Shown here piece by piece: positions 52,086 to 62,119 of a stretch of DNA of 64,000 bases. The DNA lies in assembly GCA_964584305.1 (NCBI GenBank), contig CAZOZL010000009.1:34840-98839 (forward strand), in the 5' to 3' direction. Origin of the DNA: SB11 sp964584305 (GTDB taxonomy: Bacteria; Bacteroidota; Bacteroidia; UBA8524). Below the pieces are notes generated by a model. That model was not told the origin of the DNA. It made no database searches and saw only the letters and a list, made by a program, of their open reading frames with translations. The position numbers and the translations under genes are program-made. The first letter of the stretch is position 1. The number at the start of each line of letters is the position of its first letter.

Positions 52086-54629
52086 TTATTTTATTATTCT
52101 AAACTCAACACGGCGGTTTTTCTGTCTTCCTTCGGCTGTATCGTTTGATGCTGTTGGTCGTGAATCTCCCAACCCTTCTGTTTTAATTCTTGCTGCATCA
52201 ACACCTTTAGCAATAAGGTATTTTTTCACCGCATCTGCACGTTTTTTACTTAGTTTTTTATTCGTTTGTTTTCTGCCCACATTATCTGAGTGTCCCGCTA
52301 TATATATTCTATACTTTGGTTTTGCGCTTAGCAATGTTGCCAATTCATCAAGGCTAATATAAGAGTCTTTTTGAATAATAGATTTACCCGTTTCAAATTC
52401 TAAGTTATCAAATGCTTCTTTTAATACTTTTTCTTCTTCTTTGTCCAACTCTACAATTTCTATTTTCTCTGTTACTTTGGGGCAGCCATTATTTTCGGGT
52501 AACCCAGGTTCTAAAGCGCATAAATCCTTATTATCGGGTACCCCATCGCCATCTGTATCAGGGCAACCATCAAATTGTTGCAAGCCTGCTATGTTTGGAC
52601 ATTTATCTACATTATCAGGTATTTTATCTCCATCAGTATCAGGGCAACCGTTATACTCTGGCAAGCCTTTTCTGTCAGGGCACTTGTCGTTTCTATCTTC
52701 AATACCATCACCATCGGTATCAGGACAGCCGTTAAACTCTTTCAACCCTGGTGTTTTAGGGCAATCATCCTCACTATCTTTCACTCCATCAGCATCACTA
52801 TCAGGGCAACCGTTAAAACCTGCTAAACCAGCAATATTAGGGCAATCGTCCTTACTATCTTGTATTCCATCGCCGTCGGTATCAGGGCAACCGTTAAATT
52901 GTGGTAATCCTTTCACTTCGGGGCAAGAGTCTTTGGTATCCGATATACCGTCTTTGTCGGTATCAGGGCAACCATCAAATTTAATTTCTCCAGCAACATC
53001 GGGGCATTTGTCTTTAGCATCTTCAATACCATCGCCATCTGTATCAGGGCAACCCCAAAACTCTAACTTGCCTGCAACACGTTTACACTTGTCTTTCCTG
53101 TCAGATACTCCATCACCATCTCTATCTTTTGGGTTTTTCCTAAATATGGGTAAACTCATTCCACCATAAATATCAAAACCATTTACATTGGTCGATTTGA
53201 ACAAACCCGTTATATTATCAGAACCAATAAAGAAAGGTCCAAACCTCGCAAACAGCCCAAACGAGAAGTTGCGGTAATCATTGTTTAGCACTAAGGGTAT
53301 TGAAGCCTCAAACCAGCGTCCTTCAAAACGAGGGGTAACTGCCAGCATAGAAAACTGCCTTGCCCCTATGGATCCCTTGCGGCGCAACCCTTGCAACCAC
53401 ATAGTATTTACATATACACGGTTCATTAGCTTTATATCCGCCTGAATATTAAAGGCGGTAGGTAGCTTGCTAATAAACTCATTAGATTGTTCTTCGTATC
53501 CTAAAACCGCCCCCGTAGCATCATCAAATCTATTCAAAACACTTTCATTAACACCTGTATTGCCTAATTGGTCAAAAATTCTGCTTACGGTATCAATACT
53601 ACCCCAAGTTACTACCCTGTTTTTTGCTAAGGTATTATTACGCACATATTTATTGCTGCTATACTTTATCCTTCCCAAATCCATTAATGTGCCGCTAAGG
53701 CGCAAAAAGTACTTATTTCTTGTTTTATCCCAACGTTCTTTCCCATCAAGGGTATATTTATACTCTTTATAATTGGGTCTAAACTCGTAGGTAAACCCTA
53801 TATCAATACCGTAGCCTTTGCCTATTCTATCAGGTCCAAAAATCTTTGAAAAATCTATATTATAACTATTAGAGTCTGTTTTATATAGGTTCTCTCCTAC
53901 ATAGCCATATTGTATGCGGGTATTAGATAGTTCTAAACTATCATTACCTTTTACGGTTATGCCACCGCCCCCATCATTCTTAAAAAATAGCGAGTAATTA
54001 CCTGCTAAGTATTTATAGGTGAAACCAGCCTTTAAAAAATGTTCTTTCTTATCTAATAATACAGTGGCGTAGGTAAAGCCTATTTCAGTAAAATTATTTA
54101 CGTTGATACCAAACCGTGTTTCAGTATATAGTTGCTCATACGATAATCCATCAGGCCCGCTAAAGGCGGGCTTTGTACTATCCAATCCCCAGCGCATCAT
54201 CCTTGCTATGGGCTGCGAAATATCTACTGCTTGAACAAAAAACCTATTTCGTGTGGTTATGCCTATGGCGTGTTTTGGGTGAAGTGAAACCATAAAACTA
54301 GGCCCGCGCAACTCATTAGAAAAGTTAATTACCTTATCTTTTCCATTAAGATTTTCTTTTATATTATCATCTGTTATTGAGAATGTAGTATCTCTTATCG
54401 CTCTAAAAAATGATTTATCGCCTGAGTAGCTTAGGTAGTTGTTGTACATATTAATGCCTCCACCAAAAAAATTAATATACCCGCCTACTCTACTATCAAC
54501 AATTGATGCAGGGTTTAAGTAAATTCCATTTGTGCCAGAGTAGTTGCCGTTTGATAGTCCCAACCAGTTTTGTGCTGATGAGGTGAAACCAAAAAGTAGT
54601 AGTAGTAAAGTATATAATATCCTTTTCAT
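52086..54629 (-). CDS. DUF5723/OmpA outer-membrane protein with eight thrombospondin type 3 repeats
   Basis: 847 residues. The architecture is the same as the 49559 gene: signal peptide (1-20), barrel-type domain from WLGLSNGNYSGTNGIYLNPA to about residue 500, eight type 3 repeats of about 27 residues (81 bases) each starting near DRDGDGVSDRKD, and a C-terminal OmpA domain with FETGKSIIQKDSY, AGHSDNVGR and RRVEFRIIK. It has three more repeats than its neighbour. The two genes are in tandem, 127 bases apart with a terminator between, so each is probably its own transcript. Confidence 0.9.
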   Translation of the reverse strand: MKRILYTLLLLLFGFTSSAQNWLGLSNGNYSGTNGIYLNPASIVDSRVGGYINFFGGGINMYNNYLSYSGDKSFFRAIRDTTFSITDDNIKENLNGKDKVINFSNELRGPSFMVSLHPKHAIGITTRNRFFVQAVDISQPIARMMRWGLDSTKPAFSGPDGLSYEQLYTETRFGINVNNFTEIGFTYATVLLDKKEHFLKAGFTYKYLAGNYSLFFKNDGGGGITVKGNDSLELSNTRIQYGYVGENLYKTDSNSYNIDFSKIFGPDRIGKGYGIDIGFTYEFRPNYKEYKYTLDGKERWDKTRNKYFLRLSGTLMDLGRIKYSSNKYVRNNTLAKNRVVTWGSIDTVSRIFDQLGNTGVNESVLNRFDDATGAVLGYEEQSNEFISKLPTAFNIQADIKLMNRVYVNTMWLQGLRRKGSIGARQFSMLAVTPRFEGRWFEASIPLVLNNDYRNFSFGLFARFGPFFIGSDNITGLFKSTNVNGFDIYGGMSLPIFRKNPKDRDGDGVSDRKDKCKRVAGKLEFWGCPDTDGDGIEDAKDKCPDVAGEIKFDGCPDTDKDGISDTKDSCPEVKGLPQFNGCPDTDGDGIQDSKDDCPNIAGLAGFNGCPDSDADGVKDSEDDCPKTPGLKEFNGCPDTDGDGIEDRNDKCPDRKGLPEYNGCPDTDGDKIPDNVDKCPNIAGLQQFDGCPDTDGDGVPDNKDLCALEPGLPENNGCPKVTEKIEIVELDKEEEKVLKEAFDNLEFETGKSIIQKDSYISLDELATLLSAKPKYRIYIAGHSDNVGRKQTNKKLSKKRADAVKKYLIAKGVDAARIKTEGLGDSRPTASNDTAEGRQKNRRVEFRIIK

Positions 54630-54757
54630 AGCTGTTATTTTTCATTTCAAAAATACCTTCAAATGCCTAAAATTACTACTGATGTGGAAAAAGGCAGTAA
54701 AAGCTACAAAGAATTTATTGTTTATTTGAAGTATTAATAGGCTAATACCTTTATTCT

Positions 54758-55183
54758 ATGAGCAGTTTACAAAACCGAATATTACTAATTGCATCACTTT
54801 TTGGTGTAACCGCCATATCTATTGGCGCAATGGGCGCACATTTTTTAAAAGATACCCTTACTGCCGAGCAGCTTTTACATATTGAAACTGGCGCGCGCTA
54901 CCAAATGTACCACGCCATTGTATTAATGGGACTGAGTGTCTTAGCTGCTAAAATAAAAAAAGGATATGCACAAGCCAGCTTATGGTTTTTTGCACTGGGC
55001 ATTGTTTGCTTTAGCTTTTCGCTATATGCCATAACGGTTTTTGAGGTTTTTGAAATCTCTATCCCAAAATTTGTGTTTTTTATTACTCCTTTGGGCGGGC
55101 TACTGTTAATGGTAGGCTGGGGGAGTTTACTTATTTCCCCGTTTAAAAATTTATACATTAAAAACGCTAAAAAAAATAAATAA
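54758..55183 (+). CDS. DUF423-family small membrane protein
   Basis: 141 residues with four membrane helices. The segments LFGVTAISIGAMGAHFLKD and YHAIVLMGLSVLAA match the DUF423/YgdD family, whose function is unknown. It begins the plus-strand cluster DUF423-sixA-like-priA. Confidence 0.88.
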   Translation: MSSLQNRILLIASLFGVTAISIGAMGAHFLKDTLTAEQLLHIETGARYQMYHAIVLMGLSVLAAKIKKGYAQASLWFFALGIVCFSFSLYAITVFEVFEISIPKFVFFITPLGGLLLMVGWGSLLISPFKNLYIKNAKKNK

Positions 55184-55241
55184 ACAACTGGTACTACTCA
55201 TTTTCACAGAGTTTAGTTTTTTTTAACATTAAAGAGTAAAT

Positions 55242-55754
55242 ATGAAGACGATATACTTCCTTCGTCATGCAAAATCAAGTTGGAGAAGTAGTGAGTTTTC
55301 CGACATTAACCGCCCTTTAAACAAACGAGGGATAGAAAATGCACCTATAATGGCAAAGCATTTTAAAACACTAAAAGTAAAACCACAGCTTATTATTTCA
55401 AGCCCTGCAAAACGCACTATGACCACTGCCCTTATGGTTGCAGAACGCATTGGCTACGAAGAGAAACACATTAAAATAGATATGGAGTTGTATGGTGCAA
55501 ATGTTGCACAAATAGCACAGCTTATATATTATTTAGATGATACACTAAAAAAAGTAATGCTTGTAGGGCATAATCCTGCTTTTACACTACTGGTTGATTT
55601 TTTTACAGGAAAACCCATCGACAATATGCCTACCTTAGGCTTAGTACAAATAAACTTTGATATAGATTGCTGGCACGATGTAGTACCCAAATCAGGTACA
55701 TTAGAGTTGTTTGAATATCCCAAAAAAGTAAAAGAATTTTTAAAAAAAGAATAA
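55242..55754 (+). CDS. SixA-like histidine phosphatase
   Basis: 170 residues. The catalytic motif FLRHAKSSW (RHG variant) is at the N-terminus, with RPLNKRGIENAPIMA shortly after, and the second histidine in VGHNPAF near residue 113. SixA-like enzymes remove phosphate from phosphohistidine proteins. It is followed by priA after 80 bases. Confidence 0.9.
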   Translation: MKTIYFLRHAKSSWRSSEFSDINRPLNKRGIENAPIMAKHFKTLKVKPQLIISSPAKRTMTTALMVAERIGYEEKHIKIDMELYGANVAQIAQLIYYLDDTLKKVMLVGHNPAFTLLVDFFTGKPIDNMPTLGLVQINFDIDCWHDVVPKSGTLELFEYPKKVKEFLKKE

Positions 55755-55834
55755 AAACAAGTAGGCTTTGTAATTGCCCCTTGTTTCTTTCTCATATTCT
55801 TAATAAAGTTTAAGTAATTTTGCCTTACACCCCA

Positions 55835-58342
55835 ATGTCTTTATTAGAATTAAACATTGCTGCCAATAACTATACTGAACGTAAAACTTTATTTGCCGAA
55901 GTAATACTCCCCCTATACCTACCCAAATCATATACCTACCGTGTTCCTTTTGAGATGAACACAATGGTTGAAGTAGGTAAACGAGTAATTGTACAGTTTG
56001 GTAAACGTAAAATATATTCAGGCATTGTAAAGGATATTTCTACCCACCCACCAAAGGGTTATCAGGCAAAATATGTATTGCACGTTTTAGATGATGCACC
56101 CATAATTAGCCCTATACTATTACAGTTTTGGGATTGGGTAAGCGAGTATTATATAGCCCCCATAGGCGATGTGATGAATGCGGGTTTGCCTGCTGCTATG
56201 AAATTGGAAAGCGAGTCGAAAATTAAATGGAACGCATTAGAACAAGGCACTGAAAATATTGAGTTAAGCCCAAAAGAAGAAATACTTTTAACAGCCATAA
56301 AAAACCAAAAAGGGCAAGAAATATCATTAGGAGACGCATCAGAAATATTAAATATAAAAAACACCTTCCCTACGGTACGCTCTTTGTTTGACAAGGGTTT
56401 AATTATTATTAACGAGGAAATAAAAGATCGTTACAAACCAAAAATTAGAGTACAAATAGGTTTAAGTTCTGAATTGGCAAACGATTCTCCAGTTTTAAAA
56501 AATTTGTTTGATGGTTTAGAAAAACGTGCGCCCAAACAGCTTGAAGTACTGCTGCAATTTTTTAATTTAAACCAAAATAGCGCGCAAATTTTTAAAGACC
56601 AAGTAGCCCCCGATGCGGGCAGCAAAACAGCCCTTAAAGCATTAGTTAAAAAAGGGATTTTTACCGAAACCAATATTGAAGTAGATAGATTATTTACCCC
56701 AACAATTGAATTATCAGAAAATACACTTAACCCGCTTCAAAAAGAGGCTTTGCTAAAGGTTAAAAATGAGTTTGCAGATAAAGATGTGGTATTGCTACAC
56801 GGTATTACAGGAAGTGGAAAAACGCACCTTTATATTGAATTAATAAAAGAAAAAATTGAACAAGGGCATCAAGTACTATATTTACTACCCGAAATTGCTT
56901 TAACCATACAGTTGGTAAGCCGTTTACGAGCGCATTTTGGAAACGAGGTAGCAGTTTCGCATTCCCGATTTAATGACCAAGAACGGGTAGAGATATGGAA
57001 AAAAGTAGCCGAAAATAAGGTTAAAATTGTTGTAGGACCTCGCTCTGCCGTGTTTTTACCTTTTCAAAATTTAGGGTTAATAATAGTTGATGAGGAACAT
57101 GAAAGTAGTTTTAAACAAAACGACCCTTCACCTCGCTATCATGGGCGTGATGCCGCTATATACCTTGCCCATTTATGGAAAGCAAAAACACTTTTGGGTA
57201 CTGCCACCCCATCAGTAGAAACATACTATAATGCTAAAGCAGGAAAATACGGTTTAGTAAAATTGGGAGAACGTTTTGGGGGAGCCAGACTGCCAGATAT
57301 ACGCACGGTAGATATGAGTGAAGCAGGCAAAAAAAACTTGCTTAAAGGTCCTTTCACTCAACAACTATTGGATGAAATTAAGAAAAATGTTGAATTAAAA
57401 GAGCAAACTATACTTTTTCAAAACCGCAAAGGTTTTGTACCCGTTACTGTTTGCAAAACTTGCGGTTGGGTGCCCAAATGTGAAAACTGTGATATAAGCC
57501 TTACCTACTACAAATACCACCGTGCTTTTAAATGCCAGTTTTGCGGCTACAAACACGCCCCTTATAAAAAGTGTGAAGCCTGTGATAGCCACCACTTGGA
57601 GATGATGGGCTACGGAACAGAACGTATTGAAGAGGAGCTACAACTACTACTGCCCAATATACGTACGGAGCGTTTTGATATGGAAAATACCCGTACCAAA
57701 AATGCCTACCACCGCATAATTCAAGATTTTGAACAAGGTAATATTGATGTACTTATAGGTACACAAATGGTAGCCAAAGGTTTAGATTTTGATGATGTTT
57801 CCCTTGTATCAGTTATTGATGCTGACCAGCTATTGCACCAGCCCGATTTTAGAGCGAACGAAAGAGCCTATTACCTTATGAGCCAAGTAGCAGGACGTGC
57901 AGGGCGAAAAGAAAAACCCGGTAAAGTATTAATACAAACCCGCAGACCACACCACACTACTATACAGCAAGTACTATTGCACGATTATGATAGTTTTTAC
58001 CAAACCGAACTAAACGAACGGTACAAATTCCACTACCCGCCTTATTATAAACTAATAAGCCTCCGCATAAAGCATAAAGAAGCTGAAACGGTGGAGCAGG
58101 GTGCGGTTGTATTAGCACACCTGCTAAAAGAAAAACTTGGCGACCGTGTGCTTGGTCCACAAGCACCGTATATATCACGCTTAAAAAATCTTCATATCCG
58201 TCAAATTCTCATAAAAATAGAACGTGAAAAGGTGTCTGTTTCTTGGGTAAAAGCTACTATACAACGTAGTATAGATACGTTTATGGAAAACAAAAATAAC
58301 CGCAGCATACGAGTACAAATTGATGTTGACCCCTATTTTTAG
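55835..58342 (+). CDS. priA: Primosomal replication-restart helicase PriA
   Basis: 835 residues from ATG 55835; a TTG 15 bases upstream is less likely. PriA rebuilds replication forks by loading DnaB. The N-terminal 3'-DNA-binding region precedes the helicase core with Walker A GITGSGKTH, DEEHESS as the DEAH-type box, and eight Cys of the two zinc sites in the CKTCGWVPKCENCDI and CQFCGYKHAPYKKCEACD stretch. The C-terminus IDVDPYF is typical. A decayed copy of this end lies at 59836-59889. Confidence 0.95.
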   Translation: MSLLELNIAANNYTERKTLFAEVILPLYLPKSYTYRVPFEMNTMVEVGKRVIVQFGKRKIYSGIVKDISTHPPKGYQAKYVLHVLDDAPIISPILLQFWDWVSEYYIAPIGDVMNAGLPAAMKLESESKIKWNALEQGTENIELSPKEEILLTAIKNQKGQEISLGDASEILNIKNTFPTVRSLFDKGLIIINEEIKDRYKPKIRVQIGLSSELANDSPVLKNLFDGLEKRAPKQLEVLLQFFNLNQNSAQIFKDQVAPDAGSKTALKALVKKGIFTETNIEVDRLFTPTIELSENTLNPLQKEALLKVKNEFADKDVVLLHGITGSGKTHLYIELIKEKIEQGHQVLYLLPEIALTIQLVSRLRAHFGNEVAVSHSRFNDQERVEIWKKVAENKVKIVVGPRSAVFLPFQNLGLIIVDEEHESSFKQNDPSPRYHGRDAAIYLAHLWKAKTLLGTATPSVETYYNAKAGKYGLVKLGERFGGARLPDIRTVDMSEAGKKNLLKGPFTQQLLDEIKKNVELKEQTILFQNRKGFVPVTVCKTCGWVPKCENCDISLTYYKYHRAFKCQFCGYKHAPYKKCEACDSHHLEMMGYGTERIEEELQLLLPNIRTERFDMENTRTKNAYHRIIQDFEQGNIDVLIGTQMVAKGLDFDDVSLVSVIDADQLLHQPDFRANERAYYLMSQVAGRAGRKEKPGKVLIQTRRPHHTTIQQVLLHDYDSFYQTELNERYKFHYPPYYKLISLRIKHKEAETVEQGAVVLAHLLKEKLGDRVLGPQAPYISRLKNLHIRQILIKIEREKVSVSWVKATIQRSIDTFMENKNNRSIRVQIDVDPYF

Positions 58343-58689
58343 TTTTTTGCCATCCCTATATTTAGGGTGGACTACCTGCTGCATGAAAGCCCCAGTCCAT
58401 ACGGCACGGGCAGGTATCTTTACACAACTGTTGAAATATTAGAGTTTTACTTTGTTACTTTACTTTTTTATTGGGAAAAAAGTAAACAAAAACCCCACCA
58501 CGAAAACCAAATACAAGTTTTCCCGTCCCGCCATGCACGCCCTCCAATGGATGGAAAACTCGTACTTCACACTTTTCGTGGACAACCCACCGCACTTGTG
58601 CAGGTAAACGTAATACTGCGAAATAATAAATTCTTTATAGAAGCTACTTATAAATTTTTCTGATTATTTATTTAACAATACTAATTGCG
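58343..58689. other. Gene-free stretch with nested inverted repeats
   Basis: 347 bases. A 98-codon frame exists here (58367-58663) but is not gene-like. It contains TACTTTTTT/AAAAAAGTA (58461-58484) and an imperfect stem with CCACGAAAA (58498-58506) and TTTTCGTGG (58573-58581) around an AAGTTTTCC/GGAAAACT inner pair. Confidence 0.6.
58461..58581. repeat. Nested inverted-repeat structure downstream of priA
   Basis: Two consecutive stem-loops: TACTTTTTT-ATTGGG-AAAAAAGTA, then a long stem whose outer arms are CCACGAAAA and TTTTCGTGG (about 84 bases end to end) and inner arms AAGTTTTCC and GGAAAACTC. Units of this form occur in many Bacteroidota intergenic regions; only one copy is in the window. 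Confidence 0.6.
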
Positions 58690-59109
58690 CTACTTCCCAA
58701 AAGGCATCCCTTCACCTGTTTCACAAAGTGTTTTCAGGCTTCTTAAATAAATGCCCCAGTGGTAATTGCAGTTGCCAAAAAAATCAGTTTCTTTCGCCCA
58801 GCCTTCATGCGAAAATCTTAAAATAGTAGTCCCCTCTTTCTTTTCAAGGTTAAAGTATAGGTGTGTACCTATCCACTCTTTATCTCCCTCAAAACACTCC
58901 CACTCTACTAATGTATCAGGTTGCATCTGCAATACATTCATTTTTTTGTGGTGTTCACTTCCAAAAGTAAAAGTATTTACTCCCCCTATCTTTTCTTGGG
59001 ATGTAGTTTCAACAGTCCACCAATCAGCTAATCCTTTTTGGGTAGTAATTGCATCATATACCACATCAGGAGTTGCTTTTATTTCTAAAAAATGTCTTAT
59101 CGCTGCCAT
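58690..59109 (-). CDS. AHSA1/SRPBCC domain protein
   Basis: 139 residues. A Bet v1-like START fold with the family beginning HFLEIKATPDVVYDAITTQKGLADWWT and the TLVEWECFEGDKEWIGTHLYF segment. Members bind hydrophobic ligands or act in stress responses. It is preceded by the DinB gene 59 bases upstream on the same strand. Confidence 0.88.
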   Translation of the reverse strand: MAAIRHFLEIKATPDVVYDAITTQKGLADWWTVETTSQEKIGGVNTFTFGSEHHKKMNVLQMQPDTLVEWECFEGDKEWIGTHLYFNLEKKEGTTILRFSHEGWAKETDFFGNCNYHWGIYLRSLKTLCETGEGMPFGK

Positions 59110-59168
59110 AATTTCAAAAGTAATAGGCTGCCACTAAAGGCAGCTTTAATTTATTTATACTGTTTTAT

Positions 59169-59663
59169 TTAGTTATACTTCATTGCATCATATCCCAAAA
59201 TGCGGCGTAATAATCCTAACTGCCCAATGGTATATGCTTCGTGGTGGCTACAAAAATTTAAAAAACTTTTTAGTGTAGCATCTCCAATGGGTGTAGGTTG
59301 TGGCAAATTATTCATAGCCATCTCATCGGATAACGAATTGATTTTATTCACAATTGCCTCTGAAACCGATTCCCAGTCATTGGTCAATTCAGCCATAGTA
59401 GGATATTGTGCGCCTTCTTGCAACCCCTTACCATCAACAAACAAATCAGGATAAGGCTCCTGCATTTCTAAACCCAATGCACCCGCTACCATATAACGTG
59501 TGGATACTATATGACCAGTGAGCCATGCTGCGTGGTTTACTTTAGGAGCAACGTGTTTTTGAGCATTTTCATCAGAAATACCCTCGGTAACATTTCTAAA
59601 AAGGCGTGTTTGTAAATTCAACTGATCTACAATTGTTTGCAGAGTTGTACTTTGTGCTTGCAT
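59169..59663 (-). CDS. DinB-family (metal-dependent four-helix) protein
   Basis: 164 residues with a four-helix-bundle pattern. The metal-ligand histidines of DinB-like proteins are visible in NHAAWLTGH (around residue 43) and HHEAYTIGQ near residue 138. Proteins of this family act as thiol-dependent hydrolases or transferases. It is upstream of the AHSA1 gene, a pairing seen elsewhere. Confidence 0.85.
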   Translation of the reverse strand: MQAQSTTLQTIVDQLNLQTRLFRNVTEGISDENAQKHVAPKVNHAAWLTGHIVSTRYMVAGALGLEMQEPYPDLFVDGKGLQEGAQYPTMAELTNDWESVSEAIVNKINSLSDEMAMNNLPQPTPIGDATLKSFLNFCSHHEAYTIGQLGLLRRILGYDAMKYN

Positions 59664-60037
59664 AATTTTATTTGTTTTCTGTTACAACGAGTTGCTTGGT
59701 AAATTTTGGACATATTAATTAACTTTCTTTTATTTTTTTAAATTTTGAAATATCAAATATAATACAACTTTCAGCTAAGCGTTGTTCTTATAACTTCGTA
59801 AAACATACGTGTACAAAGTGTTTTAAAACTTCTTAAATAAAGAAAACAGCAACATTCCTGGGCAAGTTGATGTTGACTCCTATTTTTAACTTTCTATAAT
59901 TCCCACCCCAAAACTTATTAAAATTGAAGTTAAACTAAAGGGGTTCCCTTTTTTATTTTTTTACCGTGCATCTTATTTTATTGCTCAATAGTCTAATATT
60001 ATATAAAAGATATTTTAAAAATATTGATTTTTGATGT
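59664..60037. other. Gene-free stretch with a decayed priA end
   Basis: 374 bases between the divergent DinB and T9SS-cargo genes. Apart from the priA-like remnant at 59836-59889, it is AT-rich sequence without hairpins or an exact promoter box. Confidence 0.6.
59836..59889 (+). pseudogene. Vestige of a duplicated priA 3' end
   Basis: Bases 59868-59888 (TGATGTTGACTCCTATTTTTA) match the priA end at 58321-58341 with one difference over 21 positions. The local frame reads KENSNIPGQVDVDSYF and a stop, against ENKNNRSIRVQIDVDPYF and a stop in priA. Upstream similarity fades within 40-60 bases and contains stops, so it is a decayed fragment. Confidence 0.6.
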
Positions 60038-62119
60038 ATGATTTTAGTTAGAAATGTCCTTTTAGGTATTTTTTTCCTACTCACAGTACTTGTTTTTGGG
60101 CAAAAGCACCAAAACAATTGGTACTTTGGTCGTAATGCAGCAATACAGTTTAGCGGAACTCCAACTACTGCTTCGGTTGCAACTGATAACACCATGATAA
60201 CTATTGCTTCCGCCTGTATTTCCGACTCCCTAACAGGCGAGCTTTTGTTTTATACTAATGGGCAAAAGGTTTGGAATAAAAACCGTATAGTTATGCCCAA
60301 TGCTTTTGCTGTTACAACAGCACCCGTAGGCGAGGTTATTATAGTACCCCACCCTGGTAATCCTTTACAGTACTACATTTTTACCGTAGAAATTAATCGT
60401 TTATTAGAATATACTTTAGTAGATATGAGCCTTGATGGGGGGCTGGGAGATGTGGTAAGTAAAAATACTGCTTTTGGCAACAATACAGCAGCCGTATTAA
60501 CTGCTGTAAAACATCAATTCGAAAATTCGTACTGGCTAATAACACATAGCAACCAAAACCCCGTTACCAATAGTTTTAGGTGTTATAAGATTACAGAAAA
60601 TGGTTTGATTACCACACCCGTAATTAGCAATGCGGGAATTAGCGGCAAAACATTTGGCGATTTAGTAAGCAATAATAAAGGCAACCAATTAGCACTCACC
60701 TTTTATAACGATACCAATGGTATTGCACAAGTTTTTGATTTTGATAAACAATGCGGTACATTAAGCAATGCCATAACTCTTGCCAAAGAAAGTACGTGGG
60801 ATTATGCCTACGGTGCTGCTTTTTCGCCTGATGATAGTAAGCTATATATAAGTTACTCGTTTAAAGAGAGCCAATTAATTCAGTACTTTGGTGCAAACTT
60901 CGCTAATTGGGATTTGGCTGCTACAAGCTATCAAAATCTTAATGGTATACAAATTGGTCCTGATGATAGGCTTTATATAAGTACCCACGATGGTAATATC
61001 CCTTCAAGAAACATTGACGTGTTAAACTCTCCTAATAATATTGCTGCTTTGGTAGGGTATCAGCAAAACTATTTAGACTTGGGAATAGGTAAAAATGGTA
61101 ATTTTGAATTCCCTAATTTTATCACTGATACATCTATACCAAAACCTACAAGTGGCTCTCACGGGTTAAGCATTACTTATACCAATACTTGCATTGGCGA
61201 TTCTACTCGTTTCACTTTGGGAGGAAATGCAAACCTTCCTGATTCGGTTAAATGGCATTTTATAGACCCTAACAGCACTGATACGGTATCGTATTTAGTA
61301 AACCCTGTTCATAAATTCAGTCAAAAGGGAACATACTGGGTTATTGTAAATTATTTTCGATGTGGTTTAGAGTTAATTATGGCACAGCAAGTCACTATAA
61401 TTGATGCTGCCGATGTTTCATTAGGTGCTGACACAAGTTTTTGCTATAACGATTCTATTGTATTAAAAAGTAATGCTACTGGCATGACCTACCTGTGGAG
61501 TACAGGAGAAACTACTGAAACAATAACCGTAGAAAAAGGGGGGCAATATTGGGTAACAGTTACCTCCCCCACCTGTAATGCTATTGACAGTATTACCATT
61601 ACAGAACAGCCTCCTATTTTGATTGAATTAGGCGGTAACTACACTGTATGCGAGCATGACACTGCCGATTTGGTAAAATTGGATGCAGGAAAAGGTTATC
61701 AGCATTATAAGTGGACTCCCACGAATGATACTACCCAGTGGATTATTGTGAAACAAGCAGGCAACTACTATGTAGTGGTAGAAGATTATAGAGGCTGCAA
61801 GGGCAATGATGCCTCGCGTGTAGCACGCTTATGTAATTTTGATTTTTACTTGCCCAATGCTTTTACCCCTAATGGTGATGGATTGAATGATATTTTTAAC
61901 CCTACTGCCTCAGACATTTTGAATTTAGAATTTAAAATTTTTAATACGTGGGGCGAAAAAGTTTTTAGCACCAATAACCCGCAACACGGTTGGGATGGTA
62001 CTTATAAAAATAAACCAAGCCCGCAAGGGATATATCTTTATACCGTTAGTTTCAAAGGATATTCCAACAAACAACTAAAAAATTATAACTTTAGGGGTAG
62101 CGTTAGTTTGCTTCGTTAA
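60038..62119 (+). CDS. Exported protein with T9SS type B sorting domain
   Basis: 693 residues. A signal peptide (about 1-21, ending FG) is followed by a large beta-rich domain (about 25-350) that looks like a beta-propeller (NNWYFGRNAAIQF and FSPDDSKLYISYS segments), then two PKD/Ig-like domains with paired Cys (about 365-580), and the C-terminal domain from FYLPNAFTPNGDGLNDIFNP to the end, the type B signal of the type IX secretion system. It should be secreted to the cell surface; the ligand is unknown. It is a single-gene unit. Confidence 0.88.
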   Translation: MILVRNVLLGIFFLLTVLVFGQKHQNNWYFGRNAAIQFSGTPTTASVATDNTMITIASACISDSLTGELLFYTNGQKVWNKNRIVMPNAFAVTTAPVGEVIIVPHPGNPLQYYIFTVEINRLLEYTLVDMSLDGGLGDVVSKNTAFGNNTAAVLTAVKHQFENSYWLITHSNQNPVTNSFRCYKITENGLITTPVISNAGISGKTFGDLVSNNKGNQLALTFYNDTNGIAQVFDFDKQCGTLSNAITLAKESTWDYAYGAAFSPDDSKLYISYSFKESQLIQYFGANFANWDLAATSYQNLNGIQIGPDDRLYISTHDGNIPSRNIDVLNSPNNIAALVGYQQNYLDLGIGKNGNFEFPNFITDTSIPKPTSGSHGLSITYTNTCIGDSTRFTLGGNANLPDSVKWHFIDPNSTDTVSYLVNPVHKFSQKGTYWVIVNYFRCGLELIMAQQVTIIDAADVSLGADTSFCYNDSIVLKSNATGMTYLWSTGETTETITVEKGGQYWVTVTSPTCNAIDSITITEQPPILIELGGNYTVCEHDTADLVKLDAGKGYQHYKWTPTNDTTQWIIVKQAGNYYVVVEDYRGCKGNDASRVARLCNFDFYLPNAFTPNGDGLNDIFNPTASDILNLEFKIFNTWGEKVFSTNNPQHGWDGTYKNKPSPQGIYLYTVSFKGYSNKQLKNYNFRGSVSLLR

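Noticed and set aside
58367..58663. 98-codon open frame after priA
   Set aside because: It lies over inverted repeats, has no family signature and an unusual amino-acid mix; judged non-coding.
59127..59144. GCTGCC/GGCAGC hairpin between the DinB and AHSA1 genes as a terminator
   Set aside because: The 6-base stem lacks a U tract on the minus strand, and the genes on both sides run in the same direction; too weak to call.
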